Part shown: positions 1-9,362 of the stretch, in pieces | How positions within the stretch are numbered: the first letter of the stretch is position 1 | Layout of the letters: each line of letters begins with the position of its first letter | Assembly: GCA_001941045.1 (NCBI GenBank) | Contig: MSHD01000065.1 | Span: 1 to 36,112, forward strand | Direction of reading: 5' to 3' | Source of the DNA: Lachnospiraceae bacterium Zagget2 | Lineage (GTDB): Bacteria; Bacillota; Clostridia; Lachnospirales; Lachnospiraceae | DNA: 36,112 nt | Position numbers and translations under genes: made by a program | The notes under the pieces: generated by a model | Databases searched by the model: none | What the model was told of the DNA's origin: nothing | Seen by the model: the letters and a program-made list of their open reading frames with translations, nothing else

Positions 1-25
1 CTGCAATAGAGAGGAGAGATCGTTT

Positions 26-727
26 ATGGGATTCTGGAAAGGAGATCAGAGTACCGATCCGATACAGAAACTGGCCGGTTATATTGACCGGAGCGAAAAT
101 ATTGTCGCCACGACCGGTGCAGGAATTTCGGTTTCCGGCGGAGGGGTGACCTATGGACAGATGCGCTTCGCGCGCCGCGGTTCCGGGGGCGGTTCTTTTC
201 TGCCCACCTACCTGGAGACGATGTTCTCCTATGAACCGAGCTTTGCGCATTATGCGCTGGCGGATCTGGAAAAGGAAGGGAAACTCATCGGAATTATCAC
301 GACCAATGTGGACTGTATGCACACGATTGCCGGTTCCCGAAATGTGGCGGAAATCCAGGGCAGCCTTCAGGTCAACTGCTGCGAAAAGTGTGGTCGTCAC
401 TATGATACTTATGAGATCTGGAGACAGAAGGATCTGCCCCTGTGCGAGTCCTGCGGAGGATCGATCCAGCCCTGGCCGCTCTACAGCCATATCGGCCTCT
501 GGGATGAGGACGTCAGAAAGGCCAGAAACTGGATTTCGAAAGCGGACCTGATTCTCGTCATCGGAACGCACGGAAACTACGGTGGCGTTTATTGGGATTA
601 CCGGAGAAGGGACGCTGTGATCGTCCAGATCAATCCGGGACATACTGCTTTTGACCGTGTGGCAGATCTGAATATCAGGGAAGGCTCAGATGAAGTCTTT
701 CAGAAGCTGAAAGAGATAAGGAGCTGA
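26..727 (+). CDS. Sirtuin (Sir2) family protein, SirTM-like, with Gln in place of the catalytic His
   Basis: Sir2-fold NAD-dependent protein of 233 aa. Visible motifs: the NAD-binding GAGIS segment (residues 31-35), a TTNVDCMH segment (about 92-99) in the place of the usual TQNIDxLH, and a zinc ribbon with Cys119/Cys122 and Cys140/Cys143. The segment that is normally ELHG reads EIQG, so Gln111 stands where the catalytic His is expected. From family knowledge, this substitution is a feature of class M sirtuins (SirTM), which act as ADP-ribosyltransferases, often beside a macrodomain and a lipoyl-carrier GcvH-like protein. Neither partner is seen downstream, and the upstream side is outside the window. 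The start follows a GAGGAGAG ribosome site about 7 nt upstream. The Sir2 fold is well supported; deacylase activity is doubtful, and the SirTM assignment is inference. Confidence 0.8.
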   Translation: MGFWKGDQSTDPIQKLAGYIDRSENIVATTGAGISVSGGGVTYGQMRFARRGSGGGSFLPTYLETMFSYEPSFAHYALADLEKEGKLIGIITTNVDCMHTIAGSRNVAEIQGSLQVNCCEKCGRHYDTYEIWRQKDLPLCESCGGSIQPWPLYSHIGLWDEDVRKARNWISKADLILVIGTHGNYGGVYWDYRRRDAVIVQINPGHTAFDRVADLNIREGSDEVFQKLKEIRS

Positions 728-766
728 TGAGGAAGATGCAGGTATTCTGCCGGAGGATTTGGTAAT

Positions 767-2233
767 ATGGAGAACATAATATACGAACAATTAAAAGAAA
801 TGGTGAAGCAGGCTCCTGCCCGGACGGCTATCGTGGAGGACAGGCGTACACTGACCTATGAGCAGCTTGACCGCCGGATTTGTGCCATCGCGCGAAATTT
901 TCCCACGCAGGCGGATTTCATCGGGATTGTGACGGATCATGGGGCGGATCAGATCGCATCCATCTTTGCCGTATTAAAAACAGGGGCGGCCTACGTTCCC
1001 GCGGAACCGGATTTTCCGGAGGAGCGCATTCGTTTCATGATGAAGGAGAGCGGCGTGGGCTTCATCATCACGCAGCGGAAATATCGGGAGAAGCTGGATG
1101 GCTTCCCCCTGTTGTTTTTGGAAGAAATAAAGGAGAAGGAACCCACGCTGACAGAAGGCTGTGCGGTGAGACCTGAGTCCCTCGCATACGTCCTCTACAC
1201 CTCCGGTTCCACCGGCGTGCCCAAGGGCGTCTGTGTGACAAATGCGAATGTATGCCATTATGTGCGGGCGTTTCAGCAGGAGTTTCATCCGGCAGCCGGG
1301 GACATCATGCTCCAGTATTCGGTCTGTCCTTTCGATATCTTTGTCGAGGAGGTCTTTACCACCCTTCTCTCCGGAGCGGCCCTCGCCATCCCGAGCGGGC
1401 AGGCCCGGGCGGATATCGTTTCTCTGATGGAATATGTCCGGGAAAAACAGGTGACGATCATCAGCGGATTTCCCTATCTTCTGATGGAAATGAACGAGCT
1501 GGAGGAAATTCCCGCAAGCTTGCGGCTCCTCATCAGCGGCGGCGATATCCTGCGGGAAAGCTATGTGAACCATCTGCTCCCGCAGGTCACAGTCTATAAT
1601 ACCTACGGGCCGTCGGAAACGACCGTGTGCTTCAGTTATTTCTGCTGCAACGGGCAGAAGGCTCTGGACGACGGCACTTATCCGGTCGGAAAGGCGGTGC
1701 CCGGCACAAGGCTGGAGCTTCTGGATGAGAAGATGAATCCCGTTCCTGCCGGTTCTGTCGGAGAGATCTGCATCGCGGGCGACGGCGTCTCCGGCGGCTA
1801 TCTCGACAAGAGTAAGAATGAGATGTTCGTGACCGGGGCGGACGGAAAGCCGCTCTACCGGAGCGGCGATCTGGGGCGGCTCCTGCCGGACGGCAATCTG
1901 GCATTCCTGCACCGCAGGGATTCCCAGGTGATGATTCTGGGAAAACGGGTGGAGCCGGAGGAAGTGGAAAACGTGCTCTGCGACTGTGAGGAAGTGCAGA
2001 CTGCCGTGGTCTGTCCGTGTACGGACGAGCAGGGGCTCTCTTACCTGACCGCTTACGTCGTTCCAGGTGAAGCGGAGTTTGTGCTCTCGGAAGTAAAGAA
2101 GAAGCTGTCGCGTTATCTGACTCCCTTTATGATTCCGGAATTTTTCGTGCTGGTGGATCACATTCCCCTGACGCCGAACGGAAAGCCGGATCTGAAAAGC
2201 CTGCCACTTGTATTGAAGGAGGGAGACTGCTAA
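767..2233 (+). CDS. Stand-alone adenylation (AMP-binding) enzyme, NRPS A-domain/DltA-like
   Basis: ANL-superfamily adenylate-forming enzyme of 488 aa, expected to activate a carboxylic or amino acid as acyl-AMP. Core motifs appear in order: LYTSGSTGVPKGV (P-loop), TYGPSETT, YRSGDLG, a GKRVEPEEVE hinge and NGKPDLKSLP near the C-terminus holding the catalytic Lys. The size matches a free-standing A-domain or D-alanine:carrier ligase. There is no condensation, carrier or thioesterase domain in the protein. Next-door genes encode a GNAT acetyltransferase (1-nt gap) and an esterase-like hydrolase, so the three probably form one operon making or modifying a small molecule. DltA itself is unlikely because dltB, dltC and dltD are absent. 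The substrate cannot be read by eye. The family is sure, the role open. Confidence 0.85.
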   Translation: MENIIYEQLKEMVKQAPARTAIVEDRRTLTYEQLDRRICAIARNFPTQADFIGIVTDHGADQIASIFAVLKTGAAYVPAEPDFPEERIRFMMKESGVGFIITQRKYREKLDGFPLLFLEEIKEKEPTLTEGCAVRPESLAYVLYTSGSTGVPKGVCVTNANVCHYVRAFQQEFHPAAGDIMLQYSVCPFDIFVEEVFTTLLSGAALAIPSGQARADIVSLMEYVREKQVTIISGFPYLLMEMNELEEIPASLRLLISGGDILRESYVNHLLPQVTVYNTYGPSETTVCFSYFCCNGQKALDDGTYPVGKAVPGTRLELLDEKMNPVPAGSVGEICIAGDGVSGGYLDKSKNEMFVTGADGKPLYRSGDLGRLLPDGNLAFLHRRDSQVMILGKRVEPEEVENVLCDCEEVQTAVVCPCTDEQGLSYLTAYVVPGEAEFVLSEVKKKLSRYLTPFMIPEFFVLVDHIPLTPNGKPDLKSLPLVLKEGDC

Positions 2234-2234
2234 A

Positions 2235-2708
2235 ATGGAGATTATGATAAGAAGCGTGGACAGTCCGGACATAGAGGAGCTGCTGCGCTGGCGGGAGATT
2301 GTTCTGCGGGAAGTATTTTCCATTCCGACGGAAGAAAACATGGACGATCTCCTCGCCGCGAACCGGCAGTATTATCTCACCGCGCTGGAGAGAAGAGAGC
2401 ACATCGCCTGTTTTGCCAGGACGGCGGGAAAGACGGTCGGCTGCGGCGGCGTCTGCCTCTATCAGGAGATGCCCTCGCCGGACAATCCGACCGGCAGGTG
2501 CGCGTATCTCATGAATATTTACTCGATCCCGGCCATGCGTCGGCGCGGCGTCGGAAAGGCGGTCGTCGGGTGGCTGCTGCAGGAGGCGAAGCGCTGTGGA
2601 GCCGGTAAAATCTATCTGGAAGCGTCAGATAGTGCGTATCCCCTCTACAAGGAGCTGGGGTTCTGCGAGATGGACGGGTATCTGAAGTATACAAAAGAAC
2701 CGGGGTGA
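2235..2708 (+). CDS. GNAT family N-acetyltransferase
   Basis: GNAT acetyltransferase of 157 aa, transferring an acyl group from acyl-CoA to an unknown amine. The acetyl-CoA-binding signature is clear: MNIYSIPAMRRRGVGKAVV at about residues 92-110, with the R-R-G-V-G-K pyrophosphate loop. It is followed by the C-terminal YLEASDSAYPLYKELGF segment that closes most GNAT folds. The ATG sits 1 nt after the stop of the adenylation gene, with GGAGGGAG inside the end of that gene as ribosome site, so translation is probably coupled. It may modify the product or substrate of the neighbouring adenylation enzyme; that link rests on position only. Confidence 0.88.
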   Translation: MEIMIRSVDSPDIEELLRWREIVLREVFSIPTEENMDDLLAANRQYYLTALERREHIACFARTAGKTVGCGGVCLYQEMPSPDNPTGRCAYLMNIYSIPAMRRRGVGKAVVGWLLQEAKRCGAGKIYLEASDSAYPLYKELGFCEMDGYLKYTKEPG

Positions 2709-2712
2709 GAAC

Positions 2713-3399
2713 ATGAAAGAGGAAAAAGAAGCCAAACTGTGTTACGGCGGCAAGACGATACATCTATATCGTGCATCGCAGGCCGCCCCGCTGGTCATCT
2801 ATCATGCCGTGATGGGCGAAGGGAAAAAACTCTGGCAGGACTGTCAGAAGTCTGGCTGCCCGGAATTTTCCCTTGCTGTAATTAATGGGGTTGATTGGGA
2901 CGATGAGATGACGCCCTGGCCGATTCCGCCGATCGCGAAGGGAGATACGCCGTGCTCCGGGGGTGCGGATGTTTATCTGGATCAGCTGCTCACAGAACTG
3001 TTGCCGGAGATCAGGGAGGCGCTCCCGGCTCCGCCGGTATACTGTGCGTTGTCCGGTTACTCTCTTGCAGGACTGTTCGCCGTCTATGCTGCTTATAAAA
3101 CCGACTGCTTTTCCCGGATTGTTTCCGCCTCCGGTTCGCTGTGGTATCCGGATTTCCTTTCCTTTGTGCAGCAGAATCAGATTTCAGAGTCGGTGAAGGC
3201 CATGTATTTCTCTCTGGGAGACAAGGAGAGTCACACGAAAAATCCTTATCTTGCCCCGGTGGAAGACAACACGCGCTTTCTGGAGCAGTATTATTCGGAA
3301 AAGGGTATCTGGACTACGTTTCGGCTGAACCCGGGAAATCACTACCATAACTCCACCGGAAGGACGGCCGCGGGGATCCGGTGGGCTTTGCAGCAGTAA
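2713..3399 (+). CDS. Alpha/beta-hydrolase, esterase D/IroE-like
   Basis: Serine esterase-like protein of 228 aa without a signal peptide, so probably cytoplasmic. The nucleophile elbow is visible as SGYSLAGLFAVYA (about residues 117-129), with Ser in a G-Y-S-L-A-G context. A late His lies in the PGNHYHNSTGR segment near residues 208-218, fitting the catalytic triad. This layout recalls the putative esterase family that includes enterobactin esterase-like IroE/Fes and esterase D. It starts 4 nt after the GNAT stop and ends the operon that opens with the adenylation gene. In that setting it could release or trim a thioester- or ester-linked product. The substrate is unknown. Confidence 0.8.
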   Translation: MKEEKEAKLCYGGKTIHLYRASQAAPLVIYHAVMGEGKKLWQDCQKSGCPEFSLAVINGVDWDDEMTPWPIPPIAKGDTPCSGGADVYLDQLLTELLPEIREALPAPPVYCALSGYSLAGLFAVYAAYKTDCFSRIVSASGSLWYPDFLSFVQQNQISESVKAMYFSLGDKESHTKNPYLAPVEDNTRFLEQYYSEKGIWTTFRLNPGNHYHNSTGRTAAGIRWALQQ

Positions 3400-3444
3400 G
3401 AGAATTATATATTTCAATATAAAATTATGAAAAAGTATAAAATA

Positions 3445-3471
3445 TTAGCACTCGGCATTGACGAGTGCTAA
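3445..3471 (+). promoter_or_regulatory. CIRCE operator (HrcA binding site)
   Basis: A perfect 9-bp inverted repeat, TTAGCACTC and GAGTGCTAA, is separated by 9 nt. This is the CIRCE consensus bound by the heat-shock repressor HrcA. It lies 98 nt upstream of groES and overlaps the -35 element of the likely promoter, so HrcA binding should block transcription until heat stress. Confidence 0.97.
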
Positions 3472-3486
3472 TATTTGTGCTAGTAT
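3458..3486 (+). promoter_or_regulatory. groESL promoter (sigma-A type)
   Basis: TTGACG (3458-3463) and TAGTAT (3481-3486) are separated by exactly 17 nt. The -35 hexamer sits inside the CIRCE element, as expected for a repressed housekeeping promoter. A leader of about 75 nt then runs to the GGAG ribosome site before groES. Confidence 0.7.
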
Positions 3487-3562
3487 TCGTATAACAAACA
3501 GAACAAGACACCTGTCAGAACTTAATAAAGTCCTCCGGATGCCACATTTGAAAGGAGATTAG

Positions 3563-3856
<294 letters not shown>

Positions 3857-3870
3857 ACGGAGGCGAATGA

Positions 3871-5496
<1,626 letters not shown>

Positions 5497-5519
5497 GCGG
5501 AAACGAAACTGCTGAATAT

Positions 5520-5577
5520 AAGGCAAGCGCACCTCTGGCCATACAAAACGGATAAGGGTCAGGGGTGCCTTGCTTTT
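5520..5577 (+). terminator. Probable Rho-independent terminator after groEL
   Basis: An imperfect long stem joins 5520-5540 with 5557-5575 (GCACCTCTGGCC against GGTCAGGGGTGC plus flanking CAAG/CTTG), with two small bulges and G-U pairs, followed by only four T. The place is right for ending groESL; the T-run is short. Confidence 0.6.
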
Positions 5578-5600
5578 ATGGAGCGAAAAGGAGAGATCTT

Positions 5601-5864
5601 ATGCAGCGTCAAAAAGAGGATGCAGAAATGAATGTACAGGCTATGACACAGATGAAGTTGCCGTGCAGAGTGGATCTGCTCTGCAATAGTGTAAAAGTTT
5701 ACACAGGGGCCGGCTATGAGTATGTTCCGGCCGGTTCCGTCTCGAAGACAGACTGCCCTGAAATAGATGAGATACGCGAGGGAAAGCAGTCTGCGTTGTG
5801 GGGCCATTTGAAATCCGGAGCAGGCTGGCTTCCTCTGGATCAGGTAAAGATGATTCAGCAGTGA
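5601..5864 (+). CDS. Small SH3b-like protein
   Basis: A protein of 87 aa if started at the ATG at 5601, which has AAAAGGAGAG ideally placed 5-10 nt upstream; a start at 5565 lacks such a site. From residue 22 on it resembles a bacterial SH3 (SH3b) fold: a YTGAGYEYVPAGSV turn in the place of the usual RSGPGTSY segment, then LWGHLKSGAGWLPLDQV in the place of the usual W..V...G.TGWV strand. There is no signal peptide, which is unusual because most SH3b proteins are exported. It stands alone behind the groESL terminator. The real gene is well supported by its ribosome site; the SH3b assignment is moderate and the function unknown. Confidence 0.6.
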   Translation: MQRQKEDAEMNVQAMTQMKLPCRVDLLCNSVKVYTGAGYEYVPAGSVSKTDCPEIDEIREGKQSALWGHLKSGAGWLPLDQVKMIQQ

Positions 5865-5881
5865 TGAATGATGAAATCGGA

Positions 5882-6127
5882 TCAGCGATGAAAAATCGTG
5901 TCAAAAATCTCTTTTAACCTCTCTTTTTCATCATACTTTCCGCCACAGCAGCTCCAGTCGAGTGCAACTCCGATGATGGCTGCGGTATAGACTTTAAACG
6001 CACCATCGGGATCAAGATTGTGGCTGATTTCCCGGTCGGTCTGCGCCTGTCGGATCAGATCGAGGATCATGTGTGAGTAATTCTTGTGGAAGAATCCGGT
6101 GTTTTGGGTTCGATAGGGAGAAAAGTA
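5882..6127 (-). pseudogene. TetR-family regulator, C-terminal fragment
   Basis: The minus-strand reading frame gives about 80 residues that look like the ligand-binding C-terminus of a TetR repressor: the helix HMILDLIRQAQTDREISHNL, then DPDGAFKVYTAAIIGVALDW, then a final KERLKEIFDTIF helix. The N-terminal HTH and first half are missing. Upstream of about 6127 the frame runs into unrelated sequence that on the plus strand encodes an oxidoreductase tail, so the gene was cut by a deletion or rearrangement. No start with a good ribosome site is visible. It is probably not expressed as a working repressor. Confidence 0.6.
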
Positions 6128-6159
6128 ACGCAGATCGTTGTGCGGTGTGCGGTGCGCCA

Positions 6160-6254
6160 GAGGGCAGAGAGGTCTATACAATCGGCGACGCCGGTAAAGT
6201 ATCGAATCTGCTGGGGCGGTCTGGTCAGCCTGCGAGGCGGCTATGAATGTCTGA
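6160..6254 (+). pseudogene. NADH:flavin oxidoreductase (OYE-like), frameshifted C-terminal tail
   Basis: In frame 1, 6169-6213 reads EVYTIGDAGKVSNLL, which is the typical end of Old-Yellow-Enzyme/2,4-dienoyl-CoA-reductase-type proteins (nucleotide-binding GD-A motif). From about 6217 the reading continues in another frame as AVWSACEAAMNV and a stop at 6252-6254, matching the usual final helix. One G is missing from the G-run at 6213-6216, so the tail itself is frameshifted. Nothing of the first several hundred residues remains. It abuts the TetR fragment head to head at about 6127-6160. Confidence 0.55.
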
Positions 6255-6298
6255 TGAAAAAGTCTGACTAATGGTGGTTCCAGTTTGCAAGTAGAAGA

Positions 6299-6334
6299 CT
6301 GACCGACGCAAATCCAGGCGTCGGCCAGTTTTTT
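6299..6334 (+). terminator. Rho-independent terminator
   Basis: Stem 6299-6309 pairs with 6318-6328 (CTGACCGACGC against GCGTCGGCCAG, one A-C mismatch), with an 8-nt loop and six T at 6329-6334. It probably belonged to the oxidoreductase gene whose tail lies just upstream. Confidence 0.8.
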
Positions 6335-6342
6335 GCCCTATA

Positions 6343-6844
6343 TTACATCATAAACCTGCCCCAGAGAAGCGGACGCATGATCTGCAGCAGCACACGTTTC
6401 CCGTCGCTGATTTCCTGCATTTCTTTTCCATCCGGAGAGCCGCTCGTCGATCACGAAGCACTTTCCGTGACAGGAGATACCGCCGTCGTATTCCAGAATC
6501 TGCACGCCGGTCTCCCGGATCTTTTCCTTGTTCAGAGAATAATCCGAAGCACCGAAGGGGTTGCCGTTGTTGGCGACAGAGTTCGTCATCACGGTGACGT
6601 CGGGGACCGTGTCGCAGATCGCTTCGAGCCGCTCCAGCAGCCAGTCGTCGCAGATGATACAGGGCGTGTGGAAGACGACGCTTTCCTGCGCCTCCAGCCA
6701 GTCCGGATACTGTTCCGTCATATCCGCATAACTTTCCCATAGTGTTTGCTCCGCTGCGGCGACGGAAGGGTTTTTCACCCAGAGGGAACGCTCTGCAAGC
6801 GTCCGGCAGGGTAGTGTCGTGGATGTTGCAGTTGGAGTAGCCAT
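6343..6844 (-). pseudogene. Phospholipase D-family protein remnant (HKD motif), internally deleted
   Basis: The minus frame contains VVFHTPCIICDDWLLERLE, then VTVMTNSVANNGNPFGASDY, then a half HKD motif SCHGKCFVIDERLS. Order and spacing match the second catalytic half of PLD/cardiolipin-synthase-like proteins of clostridia. Right after ERLS (near 6432) the expected G-S-x-N-x-D block is missing. In a different frame the sequence resumes with a plausible C-terminus, GKEMQEISDGKRVLLQIM, ending in a TAA at 6343-6345. The N-terminal half of the protein is also absent. So this gene has lost its front, an internal block and its frame. It cannot give an active enzyme, which needs two HKD motifs. Confidence 0.65.
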
Positions 6845-7147
6845 TGTGTTTTACCTTCTGCGCTCTCGATCGAGAACACCTTTTCTTTCTTTGTTTTGCC
6901 CAATTATTGACACGGAACTGGAAATGTAACACTTTTGGACAAACAGACGGAAATGTACCTTGCCACGCATGGCAAAGTGGGCCAGGAGAAATAAAAGGTT
7001 ACAAAATGAAGCAATTGTCCCAAAAAGGCGCAAAAAAAACTTTCTGGTAAAATTCGGGACAACACATTTTGTCTGTGAAGCGACAAAACAGTTTTCTTTC
7101 AGTATACTAAGCTTATCTGAAAAAGAGAAAGGAAGGGTAAACGTACT
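6845..7147. other. 303-bp gap without a convincing gene
   Basis: AT-rich sequence between the PLD remnant and the HdeD-like fragment. It holds a short palindrome TTGCCA-CGCA-TGGCAA (6960-6975) and a widely spaced TTGTCCC/GGGACAA inverted repeat (7015-7021, 7056-7062). A possible -10 element TATACT follows at about 7101. No well-spaced -35, no conserved reading frame and no RNA gene could be recognised. Confidence 0.4.
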
Positions 7148-7379
7148 ATGAAAAATCTGAAAGATAACATGGGCAATCTGTTGATGAGTCTCTGCGAGCT
7201 GGTAATCGGTATCCTGCTTCTCATAAATCCAACCGGCTTCACTTCTTCCGTGATTATTGTGATCGGCGTCGTGCTGCTGCTTCGCGGGATTTTGAATGTG
7301 ATCTCTTATTTTCGCACGAATTCGGAGGAGGCCGCCAGAGAGCATTCACTGGCAGGCGGCATCGTCCTTCTCGCAGTCG
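7148..7379 (+). pseudogene. HdeD-like/DUF308 membrane protein, N-terminal fragment
   Basis: The first 77 residues have the DUF308 (HdeD family) pattern: a short Lys-rich start, transmembrane helix LLMSLCELVIGILLLINP, a second helix SVIIVIGVVLLLRGILNVIS, a linker, and the start of a third, GGIVLLAVGL. GAAAGGAAGGG lies just upstream of the ATG. At about 7380 the sequence changes abruptly: the frame continues for 27 unrelated residues to a stop at 7460-7462, while another frame encodes a GH2 glycosidase. Complete relatives have about six helices, so more than half is lost. The truncated peptide may still be translated and inserted in the membrane, but normal function is unlikely. Confidence 0.65.
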
Positions 7380-8141
7380 GCCTGCGAGGCTATTACCGCA
7401 TATCACAGCGATGCGCCGCAGCGCAGGGACTACACGGAGGAATACCAGGCGCTCTATCATGAGCACATGACGCGGATTATATCGGAGCGCCCCTGGCTGT
7501 GGGCGACGCATGTCTGGAATATGTTCGACTTCGCGGCAGACAGACGGGACGAGGGCGGCGTGAAGGGCAGAAATAATAAAGGTCTGGTGACAATGGATCG
7601 TCGGACGAAGAAGGACTCATTTTATCTCTATAAAGCCTGGTGGAGCGACGAGCCCTTCGTCCATATCTGCGGACGCAGATATAAAGAGCGCTCTTGCGAT
7701 ACGCTCTCCATTAAGGTATACTCCAATCAGCCGGAGATCACACTCTATCTGGACGGAAGCCTGGTTGAAGAAAAATCGGCGGCACGAGTATTTCTTTTCG
7801 AGAATTTGCCATTCACGGAGGGAAGCCATACGATCACGGCAAAATACCATGACCTCGAGAACACAATCGTATTGACGCGCGTGGAACAGGAAAATCCGGT
7901 TTATCACTTCGCAGGGGCTGAGGACGGCGATATTTTAGGCAGCGAGCAGGCGAAGGAGGTCTTCCTCCCGGCTGTCAGTTCCCTCGTGGGGATGAAGATC
8001 GATGAGACGACGCTTGCAGCAATGAGCACGAGGACGATCGAAGATCTTGCGCCCATGCTGGGGATAATGGACGCCTCGGAGGAAAAGATTGCGATGCTGA
8101 ATGCAGCGCTGCAGAAGGTGAAAAAGGAGGAAGCCTTGTGA
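7380..8141 (+). pseudogene. Glycoside hydrolase family 2 (beta-galactosidase-like), C-terminal third
   Basis: The frame from 7380 reads ACEAITAYHSDAPQRRDYTE and continues with RPWLWATHVWNMFDFAADRR and NNKGLVTMDRRTKKDSFYLY, the hallmark end of the GH2 TIM barrel (W-N-M-F-D-F). Then follow about 150 residues of C-terminal beta-sandwich (YSNQPEITLYLDGSLVEEKS) and a helical tail. The sugar-binding N-terminal domains and both catalytic Glu regions are missing, so it cannot be catalytic. The junction to the upstream HdeD-like fragment is at about 7380 and out of frame. An internal ATG at 7467 could give a 224-aa product, but no ribosome site was found. Its last codons overlap the start of the AI-2E gene by 4 nt. 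Confidence 0.8.
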
Positions 8142-9301
8142 AAAGCGAGAAAAAAATATGTCTGAAACTGATGCTGAGCCTGTTCGGAGTGGTCGCGCTG
8201 GCGATTCTGCTGCAGTTCTTTCTCACGCATCTGAACCAGGTGGGAGGCTTTCTTCAGAAAGTGATTGGGGTTTTGATGCCCTTCATTGTCGGCGCGGTGA
8301 TCGCCTATCTTTTGAAGCCGCTCTGCAATCGTCTGGAGGAAAGTTTACAGAGGCTGTTGAAGAATAAAAAGAGAGGAGCAGGGCTGGCCCGCGGCTTAAG
8401 CGTCGTGCTGTCGCTGCTTCTGGCAGCCGTCGTCATTTTTACTTTGCTGCTCATCGTCGTGCCGTCGCTGGCAAAGAGCATCTATACGATTCTGCTGCAG
8501 ATACCGGGCAGTCTCCAGCGCTTTCAGAACTGGGCGCTTGAACTCGCCGGGGACAATGAGACGCTGCAGAATTACATCAATGATCTGGTGGCAGCCGTCT
8601 CCACCGGCCTTCCGGAGTGGCTGAGAAACACCGTGCTTCCCCGGTTGCAGACGCTGATCGGCGACATCTCTGCGGGCGTGGCGGGAATCTTCAGCGCGTT
8701 CTATAACCTGCTGATCGGCGTCATCGTGTCCGTTTATCTCCTGGGCAGCCGGAAGAATTTTGCCCGGCAGGGGAAGAAGCTGCTCTACAGTGTTTTCAAC
8801 CGGAAATGGGCGGATCGTATCCTGAATGAAATCCGCTACGCGGACCGGATGTTCACCGGATTCCTGAGCGGCAGGATTATCGACTCCCTGATCATCGGTG
8901 TGATCTGCTTTATTGGGATGCTGATCCTCCAGATCCCGAATCCGCTGCTCATCAGTGTGATCGTGGGCGTGACGAATATCATCCCCTTCTTCGGCCCCTA
9001 CATCGGCGCGATTCCGTCCTTCCTGCTGATCCTGATGGTAAGTCCCGTAAAATCGCTGATCTTCCTGGTCTTTATCCTGATCCTCCAGCAGTTCGACGGG
9101 AATATTTTAGGACCGCGTATCCTTGGAAATGTGACAGGCCTGAACAGCTTCTGGGTACTGTTTGCAATTCTGTTCTTTGGAGGCATGTTCGGCTTTATCG
9201 GCATGATCGTCGGCGTACCGGTGTTTGCGGTTATCTATGATGTGGTGCGGAAACTGGTCAATAAAGGTCTGGCATATCGCGGCCAAGGAGAGATCATTTA
9301 G
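8138..9301 (+). CDS. AI-2E family transporter (putative permease)
   Basis: Integral membrane protein of 387 aa with about eight hydrophobic segments. It has the family layout: an early helix pair, a long soluble loop (about residues 120-200), and the conserved second half with GFLSGRIIDSLIIGVICFIG, NIIPFFGPYIGAIPS and the LQQFDGNILGPRILG signature. The family includes the E. coli TqsA exporter and Na+/H+ antiporter-like members, so the substrate is open. The start is GTG at 8138 with AAAAAGGAGG in front, overlapping the stop of the GH2 fragment. It looks intact, and it is the last gene of the GC-rich left flank. Confidence 0.9.
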   Translation: MKSEKKICLKLMLSLFGVVALAILLQFFLTHLNQVGGFLQKVIGVLMPFIVGAVIAYLLKPLCNRLEESLQRLLKNKKRGAGLARGLSVVLSLLLAAVVIFTLLLIVVPSLAKSIYTILLQIPGSLQRFQNWALELAGDNETLQNYINDLVAAVSTGLPEWLRNTVLPRLQTLIGDISAGVAGIFSAFYNLLIGVIVSVYLLGSRKNFARQGKKLLYSVFNRKWADRILNEIRYADRMFTGFLSGRIIDSLIIGVICFIGMLILQIPNPLLISVIVGVTNIIPFFGPYIGAIPSFLLILMVSPVKSLIFLVFILILQQFDGNILGPRILGNVTGLNSFWVLFAILFFGGMFGFIGMIVGVPVFAVIYDVVRKLVNKGLAYRGQGEII

Positions 9302-9328
9302 GAAGGTTTTTGGTATATTCAAACAGTT

Positions 9329-9362
9329 AAAATCAATCGTAAAAATTTACGATTGATTTTTT
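9329..9362 (+). terminator. Palindrome, likely terminator of the AI-2E gene
   Basis: AAAATCAATCG and CGATTGATTTT form an 11-bp stem with a 10-nt loop followed by a T-run, 27 nt after the AI-2E stop. The inverted repeat is perfect for 15 bp, so it could equally be a protein-binding operator. Both roles are possible at once because it overlaps the next promoter. Confidence 0.6.

Noticed and set aside
974-2341. Long open frame antisense to the adenylation gene (455 codons)
   Set aside because: It is a shadow of a GC-rich gene: no family motif, no ribosome site, and low-complexity His/Arg/Leu composition. The plus strand holds a full motif set.
6960-7062. Palindrome TTGCCA-CGCA-TGGCAA and spaced TTGTCCC/GGGACAA arms as operators
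   Set aside because: Neither sits on a convincing promoter and the downstream gene is truncated, so there is nothing to support regulation.
6228-7390. Shared 11-mer GCCTGCGAGGC at 6228-6238 and at 7380-7390, the latter at the HdeD/GH2 junction
   Set aside because: It encodes ACEA-type peptide in both genuine protein families, so it is explained by coding. Too short and not at both ends of one deletion.
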